64,000 bases of DNA, taken from NCBI GenBank assembly GCA_902788035.1, contig CADAIL010000003.1, forward strand, positions 1-64,000, in the 5' to 3' direction. The stretch is from an uncultured Lachnospiraceae bacterium (GTDB lineage Bacteria > Bacillota > Clostridia > Lachnospirales > Lachnospiraceae). Positions 24,879 to 34,530 of the stretch are shown here, one piece after another. The position numbers and the translations under genes are program-made. Below the pieces are notes generated by a model. The model searched no databases. It was not told the origin of the DNA and saw only the letters and a list, made by a program, of their open reading frames with translations. Every line of letters starts with the position of its first letter. Position 1 is the first letter of the stretch.

Positions 24879-27020
24879 TCACGGCAGCATATAATACATG
24901 AGGCAGCCCAGGATCACAAGGATTCCTATGCAGGTCATGAGCAATGCGAATGAGAAGTTGGCAAATAGCGGCACGACCGCATCTTCTGTCTGCCGCATGA
25001 AAATCTTCAACCTGCTGCGTCTGCCCGAACCTGCTCCCTTTACAGGTCTTTCCCTCATAACTGTCTTTCGAAGGAACACGACAGCAGCATCCAGGCTGTC
25101 TGAGAGCACCCGGCCGATGAACGTACCTGCAAAGACCGCGGCGTGCGCGAGCGGCTTAAGGATCATATCCTCACCGAAGACCCTCGCGATTTCACCGAAG
25201 ATATTCGGCAGCCACAAAGTAAGAAGCGGACGATACAGTAAATCCTCAAGATCGAGCTTTTCCGGCCAGAGATTCACGTAGCGGCCGTCTCTTATGAACA
25301 CATGCCTGACAAGAACAAGGTAAACAAAAAGTCCTATCAGAATGGAAATTCCGCCGCCCTTCAGGTTTCCGAATGTGAACGCGTGGAATTCCAGGATTTC
25401 CTCTTCGCCGGTCATAAAAGCCGCAAGGTTCTTCATTACCGCAGGGATGCCGAGAAGCACCATGTATACGGAACCGCCGCACACCGCGATTTTTGAAGCA
25501 TTGTTCATGCAATAGTCATCGGCGTCAAAGAATGCCTGCCTCACAGGGTCTTCATTCTTTTCAACGAACACACAGATAAAGAGCTTGAGCATGTATGCGC
25601 AGGTAAGACCTCCCGAGACGAGGAATATCCACTCCGCGCACCGAAGAAGGCCGACAGCGCTCTCAAAAGCCGGAAGTTCCTCCTCTATCATCTCGTAGAG
25701 CACAACTATGCCCTCGTGCAGCATCGTCTTGGAGACATAGCCGTTGAAGAGCGGAACACCGCCGATACCTACCGCACCGAGAAGGAATGCGACCTTTAGA
25801 GGCAGCTTGTTCCTGCCGTAGCCCCGCACCGCATTAAGATCCAGCGCATGGATATTCATGACAACTGTTCCGGCGCACATAAAGAGGACCAGCTTGAGCA
25901 GCGAGTGGTTCACCATATGCAGCATCGTCCCGGAATAAGCAAGAACAAAGGCTTCTCCCCCATCCTCAAACAGCGAGCGGGCAAGTACACTGCTGCCGAT
26001 GCCGACCAGTATAAATCCGATCTGGGACATGGATGAACAGGCGAGGGTGCGCTTCAGATTGACGGAAAAGAGCGCAAGAAGAGCGCCGAGGAACATTGTG
26101 ACCACGCCAAGAGAAATAATAATAGTACCGAACGTGAGATTCGTGACCATAGCCTTTGTCGCTGTCATCAAAATTCCGAAAACACCCACTTTGGTCAGGA
26201 TTCCCGAGAGGAGAGCTGAAGCCGGTGACGGCGCTACCGGATGTGCCTTGGGCAGCCAGACATGTACCGGGAACATACCCGCCTTGGCCCCGAATCCAAG
26301 CAGGATACATATACCGGCAGCAAGGATTCTTCGCCGGCAAGCCTCAGCGCTGAGAATGACCGGGGCTGCACTGACAGTGACATTTGCCCCGACGCCGGCT
26401 GCCCCCTCACGCACTCCCTCTGTCGCGGCAAGTTCGATTGCGCTCTTCATATCCGCAAAGTACAAAGTGCCGACAGTCGCCTGCATGAGAAGGAGGCCCA
26501 TAAAAAGAATAAGACCGCCGATGATCGCAATAAAAAGATATGTATAGGCAGCGCGTATCGCGCCCTTCGTCTCCTCGTGAATGACCCATGTGAACGAGGT
26601 GAGAGACAGGATCTCAAAGAATACGAACGTCGTCATGAGGTCTGCCGAGAGCATGACACCCTGCGTTGCTCCCAGAGTCAGGATGACGAACAGCCAGTAG
26701 CGAGCCAGTCCTTCCCTCTCGCGCCGGAAGTATTCCCTGGCGAACAGTGTAGTCCCTGCCCACATCACGGATGTAATGATGCTGTAGATTGATCGAAATC
26801 CGTCCACGTCAAAATGCAGACCTCCCCAGAATATTCCCGGGATGTCAAGCCCTGCTCCGCCGGTTATGATCACCCGGTGAGCCAGCAGCAGAGACAGTAT
26901 AAGCTCGAAGAACGTGAACCCTATTGCGCAGTTATCGCGCAGATCCTCGTTTCGGATTCCCAGTATATAAAAGAATGGCGATATGATAATCGGTAAAAAA
27001 ACCAGAGCCGCAATTACCAT
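24879..27020 (-). CDS. NuoL/MrpA-like antiporter subunit
   Basis: 713 aa, about 15-16 transmembrane segments, the largest and last subunit of the operon. The proton_antipo_M core is seen with the TM5 Glu in VFFEILSLTSF, the TM7 Lys in GFGAKAGMFPVHVWLP and the TM8 Lys in LLSGILTKVGVFG. C-terminal extra helices resemble NuoL rather than MrpD. GGAGG precedes the ATG. The four large subunits are expected to sit side by side in the membrane and move H+ or Na+. No MrpA-style DUF4040/MrpB tail is fused; those functions are separate genes here. Confidence 0.85.
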   Translation of the reverse strand: MVIAALVFLPIIISPFFYILGIRNEDLRDNCAIGFTFFELILSLLLAHRVIITGGAGLDIPGIFWGGLHFDVDGFRSIYSIITSVMWAGTTLFAREYFRREREGLARYWLFVILTLGATQGVMLSADLMTTFVFFEILSLTSFTWVIHEETKGAIRAAYTYLFIAIIGGLILFMGLLLMQATVGTLYFADMKSAIELAATEGVREGAAGVGANVTVSAAPVILSAEACRRRILAAGICILLGFGAKAGMFPVHVWLPKAHPVAPSPASALLSGILTKVGVFGILMTATKAMVTNLTFGTIIISLGVVTMFLGALLALFSVNLKRTLACSSMSQIGFILVGIGSSVLARSLFEDGGEAFVLAYSGTMLHMVNHSLLKLVLFMCAGTVVMNIHALDLNAVRGYGRNKLPLKVAFLLGAVGIGGVPLFNGYVSKTMLHEGIVVLYEMIEEELPAFESAVGLLRCAEWIFLVSGGLTCAYMLKLFICVFVEKNEDPVRQAFFDADDYCMNNASKIAVCGGSVYMVLLGIPAVMKNLAAFMTGEEEILEFHAFTFGNLKGGGISILIGLFVYLVLVRHVFIRDGRYVNLWPEKLDLEDLLYRPLLTLWLPNIFGEIARVFGEDMILKPLAHAAVFAGTFIGRVLSDSLDAAVVFLRKTVMRERPVKGAGSGRRSRLKIFMRQTEDAVVPLFANFSFALLMTCIGILVILGCLMYYMLP

Positions 27021-27081
27021 GAAAGCCTCCTTTCACAAAGTCAAATTCTAGTCCCGATCACGGGACGAAAACGCGGTCGCA

Positions 27082-28545
27082 TCAAATAATCCCTGACGAA
27101 ATACGGCTTATAAAATCCATGACCGGTCCCGACCAGACGCCGAACAGAATATTGAGGAAGGCAAAAAAGCCGATCGGCACAAGCATCCGCCAGCCTGCCT
27201 CCTTAAGACCGTAAGGATAGCGATCCGTTCCCCTCACGGGGAAGAAAGCCCTGATGCTGATACTCAGCGTGTACATTGCGCAGAGAAATGCTGCGACAAT
27301 AAGGCACACGTCTCCCACAACACCGCACATCGTGCCGGCGGCAGCTCCGGCAAGCAGAAGCCGCCATTTGCTGATAAATCCGCAGAAGAGAGGTATGCCG
27401 GTCAGGGACAGCGCTCCAAGAGTGTAAAACGTGAATGTCAGCGGCATCCGCCGTCCGACCCCGTTCACTTCATAAATATACTCATTTCCCGTCACATGCA
27501 TGAACGCGCCGGCGCACAGGAACAGCGACATCTTTATAACCCCATGGAACAGCATGTGGGCTATACCGGCGAGCAGTCCTTCCGGGGTCAAGAGCATTAT
27601 GCCAAAGAGCATATAAGAAAGATTGCTTACTGTCGAGTAGGCCAGTCTCCTCTTAAAATGGCGCTCCTTGAGGGCCATTGCTGCGGCAAAAACAAGCGTA
27701 AAGGCTGAAACCAGCACACAGAATTCCTGTATTCCCGAACCGAGCAGGAATTCCGGACCGAAATCATACCAGGTAAGGCGCATGACGGCATACACACCGG
27801 AGTTGACGACAGCCACTGCGTGCAGAAGAGCCGTGACCGGCGTCGGAGCGACACCGGCAAGGGGGAGCCAGCTGTGCAGCGGAAAAACGGCCGCTTTGGT
27901 CCCGAATCCGAAAAAGCCGAAGAGAAAGACGACTCTCATGAGAGTATCGGAAAACACATCGCTGAGGTTTCCCCCATAGACAAACTCTCCTCCGCCGTCG
28001 AGCGTCGCCATGACCACAGCAAAAAAGCCCATGGAGGCGCCGCCGATGCAGTAGGCGGCGTAACGTCTTGCGGCGAACATGCTCTCATGGTCCTCGTAAA
28101 AGCCGACAAGCGGGATCGTGACCAGAGTCAGCATCTCAAAGAACACATACATCGTGACCAGATTGTGAGCGCAGGCCACTCCGAGGGTGATGCCGTATGT
28201 CATCACGTAAAAAGCGAAGAATACACTCTTGCGGGCGGCATGCTCCATATAATCGAATGCATAGAGGATAACGAACGGCCACATGATCGAAATCATGCCC
28301 GCAAAGAGCATCGCCGGTCCGTCAATTTTGAAAGACATCGAAAATCCTTCAATAAAGCTGTAGACAATGACCGGTTCCCTCGAGCAGCAGGCAAGAGCGA
28401 TCCACACAGAGACGCTGGTCAGGATCGTGATGGTCTCCGCGTAGATATTTCTTATGCGGTCGCTTCGGAAACGGATCGGGATAATTGACGCCCCTCCGAA
28501 GACAGCGAGCGCTATAGGCACAAGAATAAATAAAGGTGAAAGCAT
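27082..28545 (-). CDS. NuoM/NuoN/MrpD-like antiporter subunit (third of three)
   Basis: 487 aa, about 14 transmembrane segments. The TM5 Glu (VFFEMLTLVTI) and TM7 Lys (GFGTKAAVFPLHSWLP) are present. Where the other subunits have a Lys in TM8 (e.g. LLSGIIAKAG), this one reads LLHAVAVVNSG, so the central Lys is replaced by Asn. Start is 9 bp after the stop of the previous gene, with a GAGG site. May be a structural or modified channel subunit. Confidence 0.82.
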   Translation of the reverse strand: MLSPLFILVPIALAVFGGASIIPIRFRSDRIRNIYAETITILTSVSVWIALACCSREPVIVYSFIEGFSMSFKIDGPAMLFAGMISIMWPFVILYAFDYMEHAARKSVFFAFYVMTYGITLGVACAHNLVTMYVFFEMLTLVTIPLVGFYEDHESMFAARRYAAYCIGGASMGFFAVVMATLDGGGEFVYGGNLSDVFSDTLMRVVFLFGFFGFGTKAAVFPLHSWLPLAGVAPTPVTALLHAVAVVNSGVYAVMRLTWYDFGPEFLLGSGIQEFCVLVSAFTLVFAAAMALKERHFKRRLAYSTVSNLSYMLFGIMLLTPEGLLAGIAHMLFHGVIKMSLFLCAGAFMHVTGNEYIYEVNGVGRRMPLTFTFYTLGALSLTGIPLFCGFISKWRLLLAGAAAGTMCGVVGDVCLIVAAFLCAMYTLSISIRAFFPVRGTDRYPYGLKEAGWRMLVPIGFFAFLNILFGVWSGPVMDFISRISSGII

Positions 28546-28554
28546 CGTTTAACC

Positions 28555-30030
28555 TCAGATGATCATAGTGACAAGATTTGTTCCGAATACACCGACTAAG
28601 AGGGCTGTCAGGCAGAGGACAATCATCGGCACCCACATGAGGGGGGTCGGCTCCTTGCTGCCGGAGGCGGGCTCATCCGCCTTCTTCTTTGTGTTCTCGC
28701 CGTGTCCTTCCTCCTCATGACCCGGGAAGAACGCGTCCACCACTACCGGAAGCAGATATCCCGCAGTAAGCAGGGCTGATATAAGCAGAATGACAGGCGG
28801 CAGTACTGCGTAAATCCCCATTCCGTCGCCGATGGCTGCCAGTGCGATATGCCATTTGCTTGTGAAGCCTCCCATCGGAGGAATGCCGACGAGCGACAGG
28901 GATGCGATGAGGAAGCACCACATGGTGATCGGCATAAGACGACCGATCCCGCGAAGTTCACTGACCCGTCTTTTGCCCAGCTTGTAGATAAAGACACCGG
29001 CACAGAGGAAGAGGCAGCCCTTCGATGCAGCGTGGGCAGCGACGTGAAGCAGTCCTCCCCGCAGCCCTTCAAGGCTGAGCAGCGACAGACCGAGATTAAT
29101 ATAGGATATCTGGCTGATTGTAGAATAAGCCAATCTCTTTTTCGTGACCTTCTCCCTGAAAGCCATCATGGATCCCATAAAGATCGTGAGCATGCAGAGC
29201 GTCATCCACGCATACTGGACCCAGGTACCCCGGATGAAGTCGGGACCCACTGAGAAATAGACCAGTCTGATGATCGCGATGACGCCTGCCTTGGCGATAA
29301 TACCGGAAAGCAGGGCGGATGCGGGCGCCGGGGCGATCGGATGTGCCGTCGGCAGCCAGCCGTGCATCGGGTACATACCGGCTTTCGTGCCGAAACCGAT
29401 GATTCCGAGGAAAATAATGAAAAGAAGAACTTTTTCATTTGCAGAAGCTCTTGCCGCATCGAGCACGCCGCCGAAGGCGAAGCGCGCCTCCGTGCTGTAG
29501 TACGAGACAAAGAACACGGCCAGAAGTCCCAGCAGAGCACCGCCGATCGAGTAGAAGAGATATTTAAGAGCCGCGTTCACAGCGTCCTTCGTCATCTCGT
29601 GTAGGACCAGGGGCATCGATGTGAGTGTCGCCATCTCAAAACAGAGGTACATGGTGACCAGATTACCGGCCATGCAGACCGCAAGCAGCGCACCGAAGGA
29701 GACGACGAAAAAGGCGAAGAACACATTCTCCCGCTCCTCCATCTGCATATATTCAAATGCATAGAAAATGACGCAGGTGTAAAGGATCATTACCATGACC
29801 ATAAAGAACCTGCCTATGGCGTCAATTTCAAAATAGAGATCGATCCCCTCGGCAAATGAGAAGAGCCGCAGCGAACTTCCCGACATCATAGCAAGAATGC
29901 CCAGGACGTCTGTCGCAATGATCGTGCCCGCATACCACGGATGCCGGGCTTTATCCTCCATACGCAGCACAGATATAATAATGCCCGCAATGATTGGCAC
30001 AAGAATAGTCGCTGATATAAGCATTGCCAT
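28555..30030 (-). CDS. NuoM/NuoN/MrpD-like antiporter subunit (second of three)
   Basis: 491 aa, about 14 helices, with all usual charged residues: TM5 Glu in LCFEMATLTSM, TM7 Lys in GFGTKAGMYPMHGWLP and TM8 Lys in LLSGIIAKAGV. A soluble Lys/Glu-rich stretch (~residues 445-470) precedes the last helix. AAGGAG precedes the ATG. The gene is 15 bp from its upstream neighbour. Could be called MrpD, but NuoM or HyfB-type names fit equally. Confidence 0.85.
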   Translation of the reverse strand: MAMLISATILVPIIAGIIISVLRMEDKARHPWYAGTIIATDVLGILAMMSGSSLRLFSFAEGIDLYFEIDAIGRFFMVMVMILYTCVIFYAFEYMQMEERENVFFAFFVVSFGALLAVCMAGNLVTMYLCFEMATLTSMPLVLHEMTKDAVNAALKYLFYSIGGALLGLLAVFFVSYYSTEARFAFGGVLDAARASANEKVLLFIIFLGIIGFGTKAGMYPMHGWLPTAHPIAPAPASALLSGIIAKAGVIAIIRLVYFSVGPDFIRGTWVQYAWMTLCMLTIFMGSMMAFREKVTKKRLAYSTISQISYINLGLSLLSLEGLRGGLLHVAAHAASKGCLFLCAGVFIYKLGKRRVSELRGIGRLMPITMWCFLIASLSLVGIPPMGGFTSKWHIALAAIGDGMGIYAVLPPVILLISALLTAGYLLPVVVDAFFPGHEEEGHGENTKKKADEPASGSKEPTPLMWVPMIVLCLTALLVGVFGTNLVTMII

Positions 30031-30045
30031 TAAGCTCCTTTCACA

Positions 30046-31608
30046 TTAATCGAACATCATGAGGCCGCGCTGTATGAGATCCGCCACCGCAGATGAGTTA
30101 AGTCCCAGAAACAGGTTAGCGGCCACAAGGGCCAGCATAGGTATCCAGTACTCGAAATGCTCTGCCGCAGTCTCGACGCGTTCCCGCGAGTCCGGAACAT
30201 CTGACTCCAGGTTGTGCATCTGCGCAAACTGCTGCGGAGCCGATATATCCGCCCCGCCTCTGCCGCTGGAATAAATCCGGATCAGCGTTCGTATAAAGTA
30301 CAGCGCATTCAGGACGGAACTGACCGCCAGTGCCACCATGCTCAGGAACAGGATCTTCATATTATCGGCATCAGCCGCAGCGAGAGCGAAGAAAAGTTTT
30401 GCCGAGAATCCGGCAAATACCGGGATGCCCACCATTGAAAGTGCGCCCACCAGGAAGAAGAGACCGGCGTCCGGGCGGCGAATACCGCTGCCCTGCAGAT
30501 TTTTGAACAGAAGACTGTCCCCTGAGACCTCCGCAAGGCGGGGAGTGGTCAGGAAAAGCAGAGATTTCGTGAACGCATGCGCGAGGATCTGGAACATAGC
30601 CGCGGCATAGCCGAGCGTCCCCCCGATACCTATGCCCATATAAATATAGCCGATCTGGGCAGCGGATGAGAAAGCGACCATACGGTTAATACTCTTCTTC
30701 CGCATAGCGGATATGGATCCAAAGATCATACTCAGGATACCCAGGATGAATATGATTTTTCTGATCGGCAGCGTCTCGAAGATCTGCGGGCCGACCACCC
30801 TGTAATAGATCTTAAACAGGAGAAAGATATAGGCTTTTGAGACCAGGGCGGACAGAACCGCTGCTGAAGTCGGAGTCGCCCAGCCGTACGTATCCGGCAT
30901 CCAGAAATTGAACGGGAAGAGTCCGCTCTTTATGGACAGACCGATTGTCAGTACGCCGAGGGCAAGAGTGACCGGCTTCATAGCCGCGTCTGAGTAAAAA
31001 ATCTCCGCGATCGTCTGGCGCATGGGCACCATGAGAAGATGGCCCGTGATGTCATAAAGGAGCACGACACCGAGTAGAAAAAGTCCCGAGCCAAGAAGAT
31101 TCAGGCACATATAACGGACCGCAGCCAGCGTTGTCCGGCCGATTTCCCTGACGATCAGAATCCCGCAGGATGTCAGTGTCAGTATCTCGAGAAATACATA
31201 ACCGGTAAATATGTCATTTGTCCATATCATCGCCATGAGGGCGGCCGTCATAAGATTGATGAGGACAAAGTAGAGATTTATCCTGGTCTCGTCGATGTCG
31301 ATGATCAGGAACTTCCAACCGGCAAGTATGCTGCTCATCATAATAACCATGAAGCTCATTGCCATCAGTGCTTCCAGCACGCCTGCGCGTATCTCATTGC
31401 CCCATGGGGCAGGGAATTCGCCCATGACATAGGTAAAGTCTCCGTTCGCTGACGTATACCTGAGTACCTCGGCAAGCATGACAATGAGAACCGCTTCATA
31501 TATCAATGTATAGTATTTAGCCGTCCGCCCCTTAAGCATCGTGCACAGGACTCCGGAAAAGAGACTCAGCACGATGGTAAAGAGCGGAAAATTACAGATA
31601 AAGTCCAT
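30046..31608 (-). CDS. NuoN/MrpD-like antiporter subunit (first of three)
   Basis: 520 aa from the ATG with GGAGG 9 nt upstream (MDFICNFPLFTIVLS); a longer in-frame start lies inside mrpC. TM5 Glu (VFLEILTLTSCG), a TM7 Lys (GLSIKSGLFPFNFWMP) and TM8 Lys (LSALVSKAYIF) are present. A polar cytoplasmic loop near residues 455-490 precedes the final helix. The mrpC stop is one base upstream of this ATG, indicating coupling. Confidence 0.85.
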   Translation of the reverse strand: MDFICNFPLFTIVLSLFSGVLCTMLKGRTAKYYTLIYEAVLIVMLAEVLRYTSANGDFTYVMGEFPAPWGNEIRAGVLEALMAMSFMVIMMSSILAGWKFLIIDIDETRINLYFVLINLMTAALMAMIWTNDIFTGYVFLEILTLTSCGILIVREIGRTTLAAVRYMCLNLLGSGLFLLGVVLLYDITGHLLMVPMRQTIAEIFYSDAAMKPVTLALGVLTIGLSIKSGLFPFNFWMPDTYGWATPTSAAVLSALVSKAYIFLLFKIYYRVVGPQIFETLPIRKIIFILGILSMIFGSISAMRKKSINRMVAFSSAAQIGYIYMGIGIGGTLGYAAAMFQILAHAFTKSLLFLTTPRLAEVSGDSLLFKNLQGSGIRRPDAGLFFLVGALSMVGIPVFAGFSAKLFFALAAADADNMKILFLSMVALAVSSVLNALYFIRTLIRIYSSGRGGADISAPQQFAQMHNLESDVPDSRERVETAAEHFEYWIPMLALVAANLFLGLNSSAVADLIQRGLMMFD

Positions 31609-31609
31609 T

Positions 31610-31990
31610 TCAGCGATCCTCCGTCTGATGTCTCGAGAGCAGATAGATGTCATCGAGGTCAAGCGTGTGGTATCTTCGATACAGCCTTATAGCCAGCGAT
31701 AGCATGACCGCAGTGACCGAGACCGAGACGACAATGCCTGTCAGCACGAGTCCGGCAGGGACCGGATTTATGTAGGCATTCACATCTGTCACCCCATCCG
31801 TGATGATGGGCGCTTTTCTGCCGCGGATATAACCCATGGACGCGAGAAAGAGGAAGATTCCCGTGTCCATGATGTTCATTCCGATCAGTTTTTTTATCAG
31901 ATTTCTGTGGAGCAGAAGCATCGTGAAGCCAATTCCGAACAGCACGATTGCCGCCGCTTCCTCATAATTATTGAGCAGTGTCAAAAGCAT
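31610..31990 (-). CDS. mrpC: MrpC/NuoK-like subunit
   Basis: 126 aa with three transmembrane helices; TM2 contains the NLIKKLIGMNIMDTGIFLF pattern of MnhC/NuoK, with its Glu positions replaced or shifted. ATG chosen for the GGAG site 8 nt upstream. The C-terminal tail (YRRYHTLDLDD) is charged and cytosolic. It lies between the MbhE/MrpB fusion and the first large subunit, the usual Mrp position. Confidence 0.85.
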   Translation of the reverse strand: MLLTLLNNYEEAAAIVLFGIGFTMLLLHRNLIKKLIGMNIMDTGIFLFLASMGYIRGRKAPIITDGVTDVNAYINPVPAGLVLTGIVVSVSVTAVMLSLAIRLYRRYHTLDLDDIYLLSRHQTEDR

Positions 31991-32040
31991 AAAAATGCTC
32001 TCCTTTCCGATCTGCAATGCCGGGCATGGGTCGCTGATTT

Positions 32041-33003
32041 TCAGGAAATCAGCCTGCCGGGAGTACCGCCGATCTGCCCTCTTCTGAATAAACTGTAAAA
32101 GCCGAACATCGTGCAGGCAACAACAAGTCCTACTGCCACATCCAGAGGCAGGATCAGACCGCCGGAGAGAATTGCTCCGGGGGTGCCTTTGGGGATGTGG
32201 TTCTCAAGGCCATTTGCACCTGTAAAAAACACGTAGCCCTTGGCAAAGCTATAGAAGGACAGTGCGACAAAGGTAACATAGGTCTGCAGCTTCAGAGTAA
32301 AGAATCTGTCCACCCGGTCGAATCCGAACGCGGAGGTAAATATGATCATCGCGGCTCCCATAATTGCGCCGCCCGAGAAGCCTCCGCCGGGAGAATTCTG
32401 TCCGTTCAGCAGCACATATATGCCGTAGATGAAGATGCACGGAACAAGAAATATGCCTATCGTCTTCAAAATTGTATCTTTCTCACTCGCAAAATATGTC
32501 TCGCTCATCGTGGCATAATAGTCCTCGAATCCCTGCCGCTGATTCTTGCTGTCTACACGCAGCAGGATCATGACGCAGATGAGGGCAGTGAATAGCACAT
32601 GGGACTCGCCAAGTGTATCGAAAGCACGATAATCCAGAATCATGCCGGAGACGATATTAATTGCCCCGGTCTCCTCGAGACCGTGCTCAATATAACGCTG
32701 GGCAACAGTCGTCGCACGGACATTCTCCACGCCGTAGAGCGGCAGCTGCGCAATAATATACATAAAAACAAGGATGACCAGCACGCAGCAGATGACCGCG
32801 ATCACATCGTAAGTCCTTTTCAGACCCTTTCGCTCCCTCGCGATCAGGATGGCAGTCTCCCTCCGGCTGTCGATTTCACGGGCGATTTTCCTGTCCCGTT
32901 CTTTTATATCCTCTCTCGCGTGATCATGCTCCGGGATTGCGTCGGAGATGCCTTCCATAAGGTCGATATCGCCGTCCAACCACCTTTGAAACGCGTTTTT
33001 CAT
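32041..33003 (-). CDS. MbhE-MrpB fusion subunit
   Basis: 320 aa. A charged cytosolic N-terminus (residues 1-62) is followed by a helix and an MbhE-like segment (NIVSGMILDYRAFDTLGES, residues ~115-133), then the MrpB domain with GQNSPGGGFSGGAIMGAA (~residues 205-222) and four helices. In Pyrococcus Mbh the two parts are separate or differently split. Its ATG overlaps the mbhD stop by 4 nt (ATGA), with GGGGGG as binding site. Confidence 0.85.
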   Translation of the reverse strand: MKNAFQRWLDGDIDLMEGISDAIPEHDHAREDIKERDRKIAREIDSRRETAILIARERKGLKRTYDVIAVICCVLVILVFMYIIAQLPLYGVENVRATTVAQRYIEHGLEETGAINIVSGMILDYRAFDTLGESHVLFTALICVMILLRVDSKNQRQGFEDYYATMSETYFASEKDTILKTIGIFLVPCIFIYGIYVLLNGQNSPGGGFSGGAIMGAAMIIFTSAFGFDRVDRFFTLKLQTYVTFVALSFYSFAKGYVFFTGANGLENHIPKGTPGAILSGGLILPLDVAVGLVVACTMFGFYSLFRRGQIGGTPGRLIS

Positions 33004-33299
33004 CGGCGACCCCCCTTTCCATCCGCAGGTTCGGTCTCACCCGGCTCGGCATTCTCATCTTCCCGACGAATTTTTCTCAGCGTCTGCAAAAAGAGCAGAC
33101 CGGAAACTCCGGCTCCGACAGCGGCCTCCGTGATTGCCAGATCCGGAGATTCCATAAGGATCCAGAGCAGACACATCACAGAGCTGTAAGACATAAAAAT
33201 GATCACCGCCTGCAGAAGGCTCGGAGTCAGGTTGACCGCGATTGCGCAGCCGATGAGCAGTACGATCAGTATAATTTTGAAAATTTCAGAAAGATCCAT
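33000..33299 (-). CDS. MbhD-like subunit (DUF4040)
   Basis: 99 aa, three helices; ESPDLAITEAAVGAGVSGLLF is the hallmark of the MbhD/DUF4040 domain normally embedded near the C-terminus of MrpA. A GAGGA site precedes the ATG. The tail is Glu/Pro/Gly-rich. It lies between mrpG and the MbhE-MrpB gene. Confidence 0.85.
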   Translation of the reverse strand: MDLSEIFKIILIVLLIGCAIAVNLTPSLLQAVIIFMSYSSVMCLLWILMESPDLAITEAAVGAGVSGLLFLQTLRKIRREDENAEPGETEPADGKGGRR

Positions 33300-33311
33300 A
33301 ACAGTTCCTCA

Positions 33312-33629
33312 TTAAAGGCGCCCCATATGATCGAAAAGCTTCGGGTTCGTGTAATACTCTATCTGGCTCAAAAAGTGTGATGATACAGGACTCGTGTTCC
33401 ACATAAAGACCACGAGAAGAAATAGCTTGGCAGCATCCATTATACTTCCGGCACTTACCGCAATCGACAGGACAATGAGAAACAGCCCCTGCGTATCGCC
33501 GACACCGCCGGCATGCATGCGGTTCATGACATAATTAAAACGACAGTTTCCGATCACACCCGCTGCAAATGATACAAGGCCGCACACAAGGAGTACCGCT
33601 GTAATCCAAAATCGGATCCATTCCATCAT
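33312..33629 (-). CDS. mrpG: MrpG-like cation/proton antiporter subunit
   Basis: 105 aa, three helices. NRMHAGGVGDTQGLFLIV corresponds to the MnhG/PhaG signature (RLHAxxxxDTLG). Its ATG overlaps the mrpF stop by 4 nt. Confidence 0.87.
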   Translation of the reverse strand: MMEWIRFWITAVLLVCGLVSFAAGVIGNCRFNYVMNRMHAGGVGDTQGLFLIVLSIAVSAGSIMDAAKLFLLVVFMWNTSPVSSHFLSQIEYYTNPKLFDHMGRL

Positions 33630-33997
33630 AGGCGCTTTCCCCTTTCTTTTTTCTTCGTCTTCGGTCTTCCGGAAACGATGCCGGATACTGCATCGCTCTC
33701 ATGCGCAAACTCTTTTCGCTTCGGTTTTGCCGGTATATACACGCTTGCAAGGACCAGGACTGTCACAAAGCTGATCATTGTATATATGAGGGCTACATCG
33801 AGCAGATAGCTCTCACCGAGATAAGCATAAAGGACTGCAATACATGAGATGACCATAGTCCCTATCATATTGATTGATAAAATTCTGTCTGTCACGCCCG
33901 GGCCCCGGATCGACCGTATAAGCATGACTCCGATAAGGACAACCAGAATGACAAGAGCACCTGTATACAGGCAGGTATAGGCTTCCCCTACTGTCAT
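33626..33997 (-). CDS. mrpF: MrpF-like cation/proton antiporter subunit
   Basis: 123 aa, three helices with RSIRGPGVTDRILSINMIGT, the MnhF signature, followed by a basic cytosolic tail (KPKRKEF...KKKERGKRL). Overlaps mrpE and mrpG by 4 nt each, showing tight coupling. Confidence 0.88.
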   Translation of the reverse strand: MTVGEAYTCLYTGALVILVVLIGVMLIRSIRGPGVTDRILSINMIGTMVISCIAVLYAYLGESYLLDVALIYTMISFVTVLVLASVYIPAKPKRKEFAHESDAVSGIVSGRPKTKKKERGKRL

Positions 33998-34449
33998 ACG
34001 AACCTCCTGAGTAATTTGACAAAGCTGGATTCACTGAGTCCCTCCGCATACTCGCGGCGAAGGGCATGAATCACGAAATGATCACCCTTCCGAAAGACCG
34101 TGATAGTCCCCGGGGTCAGTGTGATTGAATTGGCAAGAAGCACATTCAGGAAATTTCCCGGAAGACCGGAATGAAATTCCACGAGGACCGGATCCGGATG
34201 TGCACCCGGCGCAAGGGCTACCCCAATCACAGTCACCGAGGCTTTGATAACTTCCCATATTAAATTTAAAATATATAGTATACCTATAGGGATATTTTTG
34301 GCGATCCGGATATCCGAAGAAACCGAGTACCCGAGAACCTTGATAAGAAATATGTAGATAAGCGCCGTCACGGCAATACCGAAAAGAACAATCTCGAGGG
34401 TAATACGCCCGTTAAGAATGACCCACAACGCAAAAAACAAAATTGGCAT
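33994..34449 (-). CDS. mrpE: MrpE-like cation/proton antiporter subunit
   Basis: 151 aa, first gene of the antiporter operon. ATG at 34449 chosen because GAGGTG lies 6 nt upstream (product begins MPILFFALWVILNG). Two to three helices, then the MnhE domain with LANSITLTPGTITV. Transcribed from the promoter at 34488-34515, just after the half Family 1 element. Confidence 0.87.
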   Translation of the reverse strand: MPILFFALWVILNGRITLEIVLFGIAVTALIYIFLIKVLGYSVSSDIRIAKNIPIGILYILNLIWEVIKASVTVIGVALAPGAHPDPVLVEFHSGLPGNFLNVLLANSITLTPGTITVFRKGDHFVIHALRREYAEGLSESSFVKLLRRFV

Positions 34450-34487
34450 AATATACACCTCATGGCAGTTGTAATTGTACGGTAAAT

Positions 34488-34515
34488 ATTGTACCATATT
34501 TTGTACAATTTGAAA
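34488..34515 (-). promoter_or_regulatory. Antiporter operon promoter
   Basis: On the minus strand TTTCAA (34510-34515) and TACAAT (34488-34493) with a 16-bp spacer. A second TACAAT lies closer to mrpE. Confidence 0.5.
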
Positions 34516-34530
34516 GAATAAAATAAAGGT

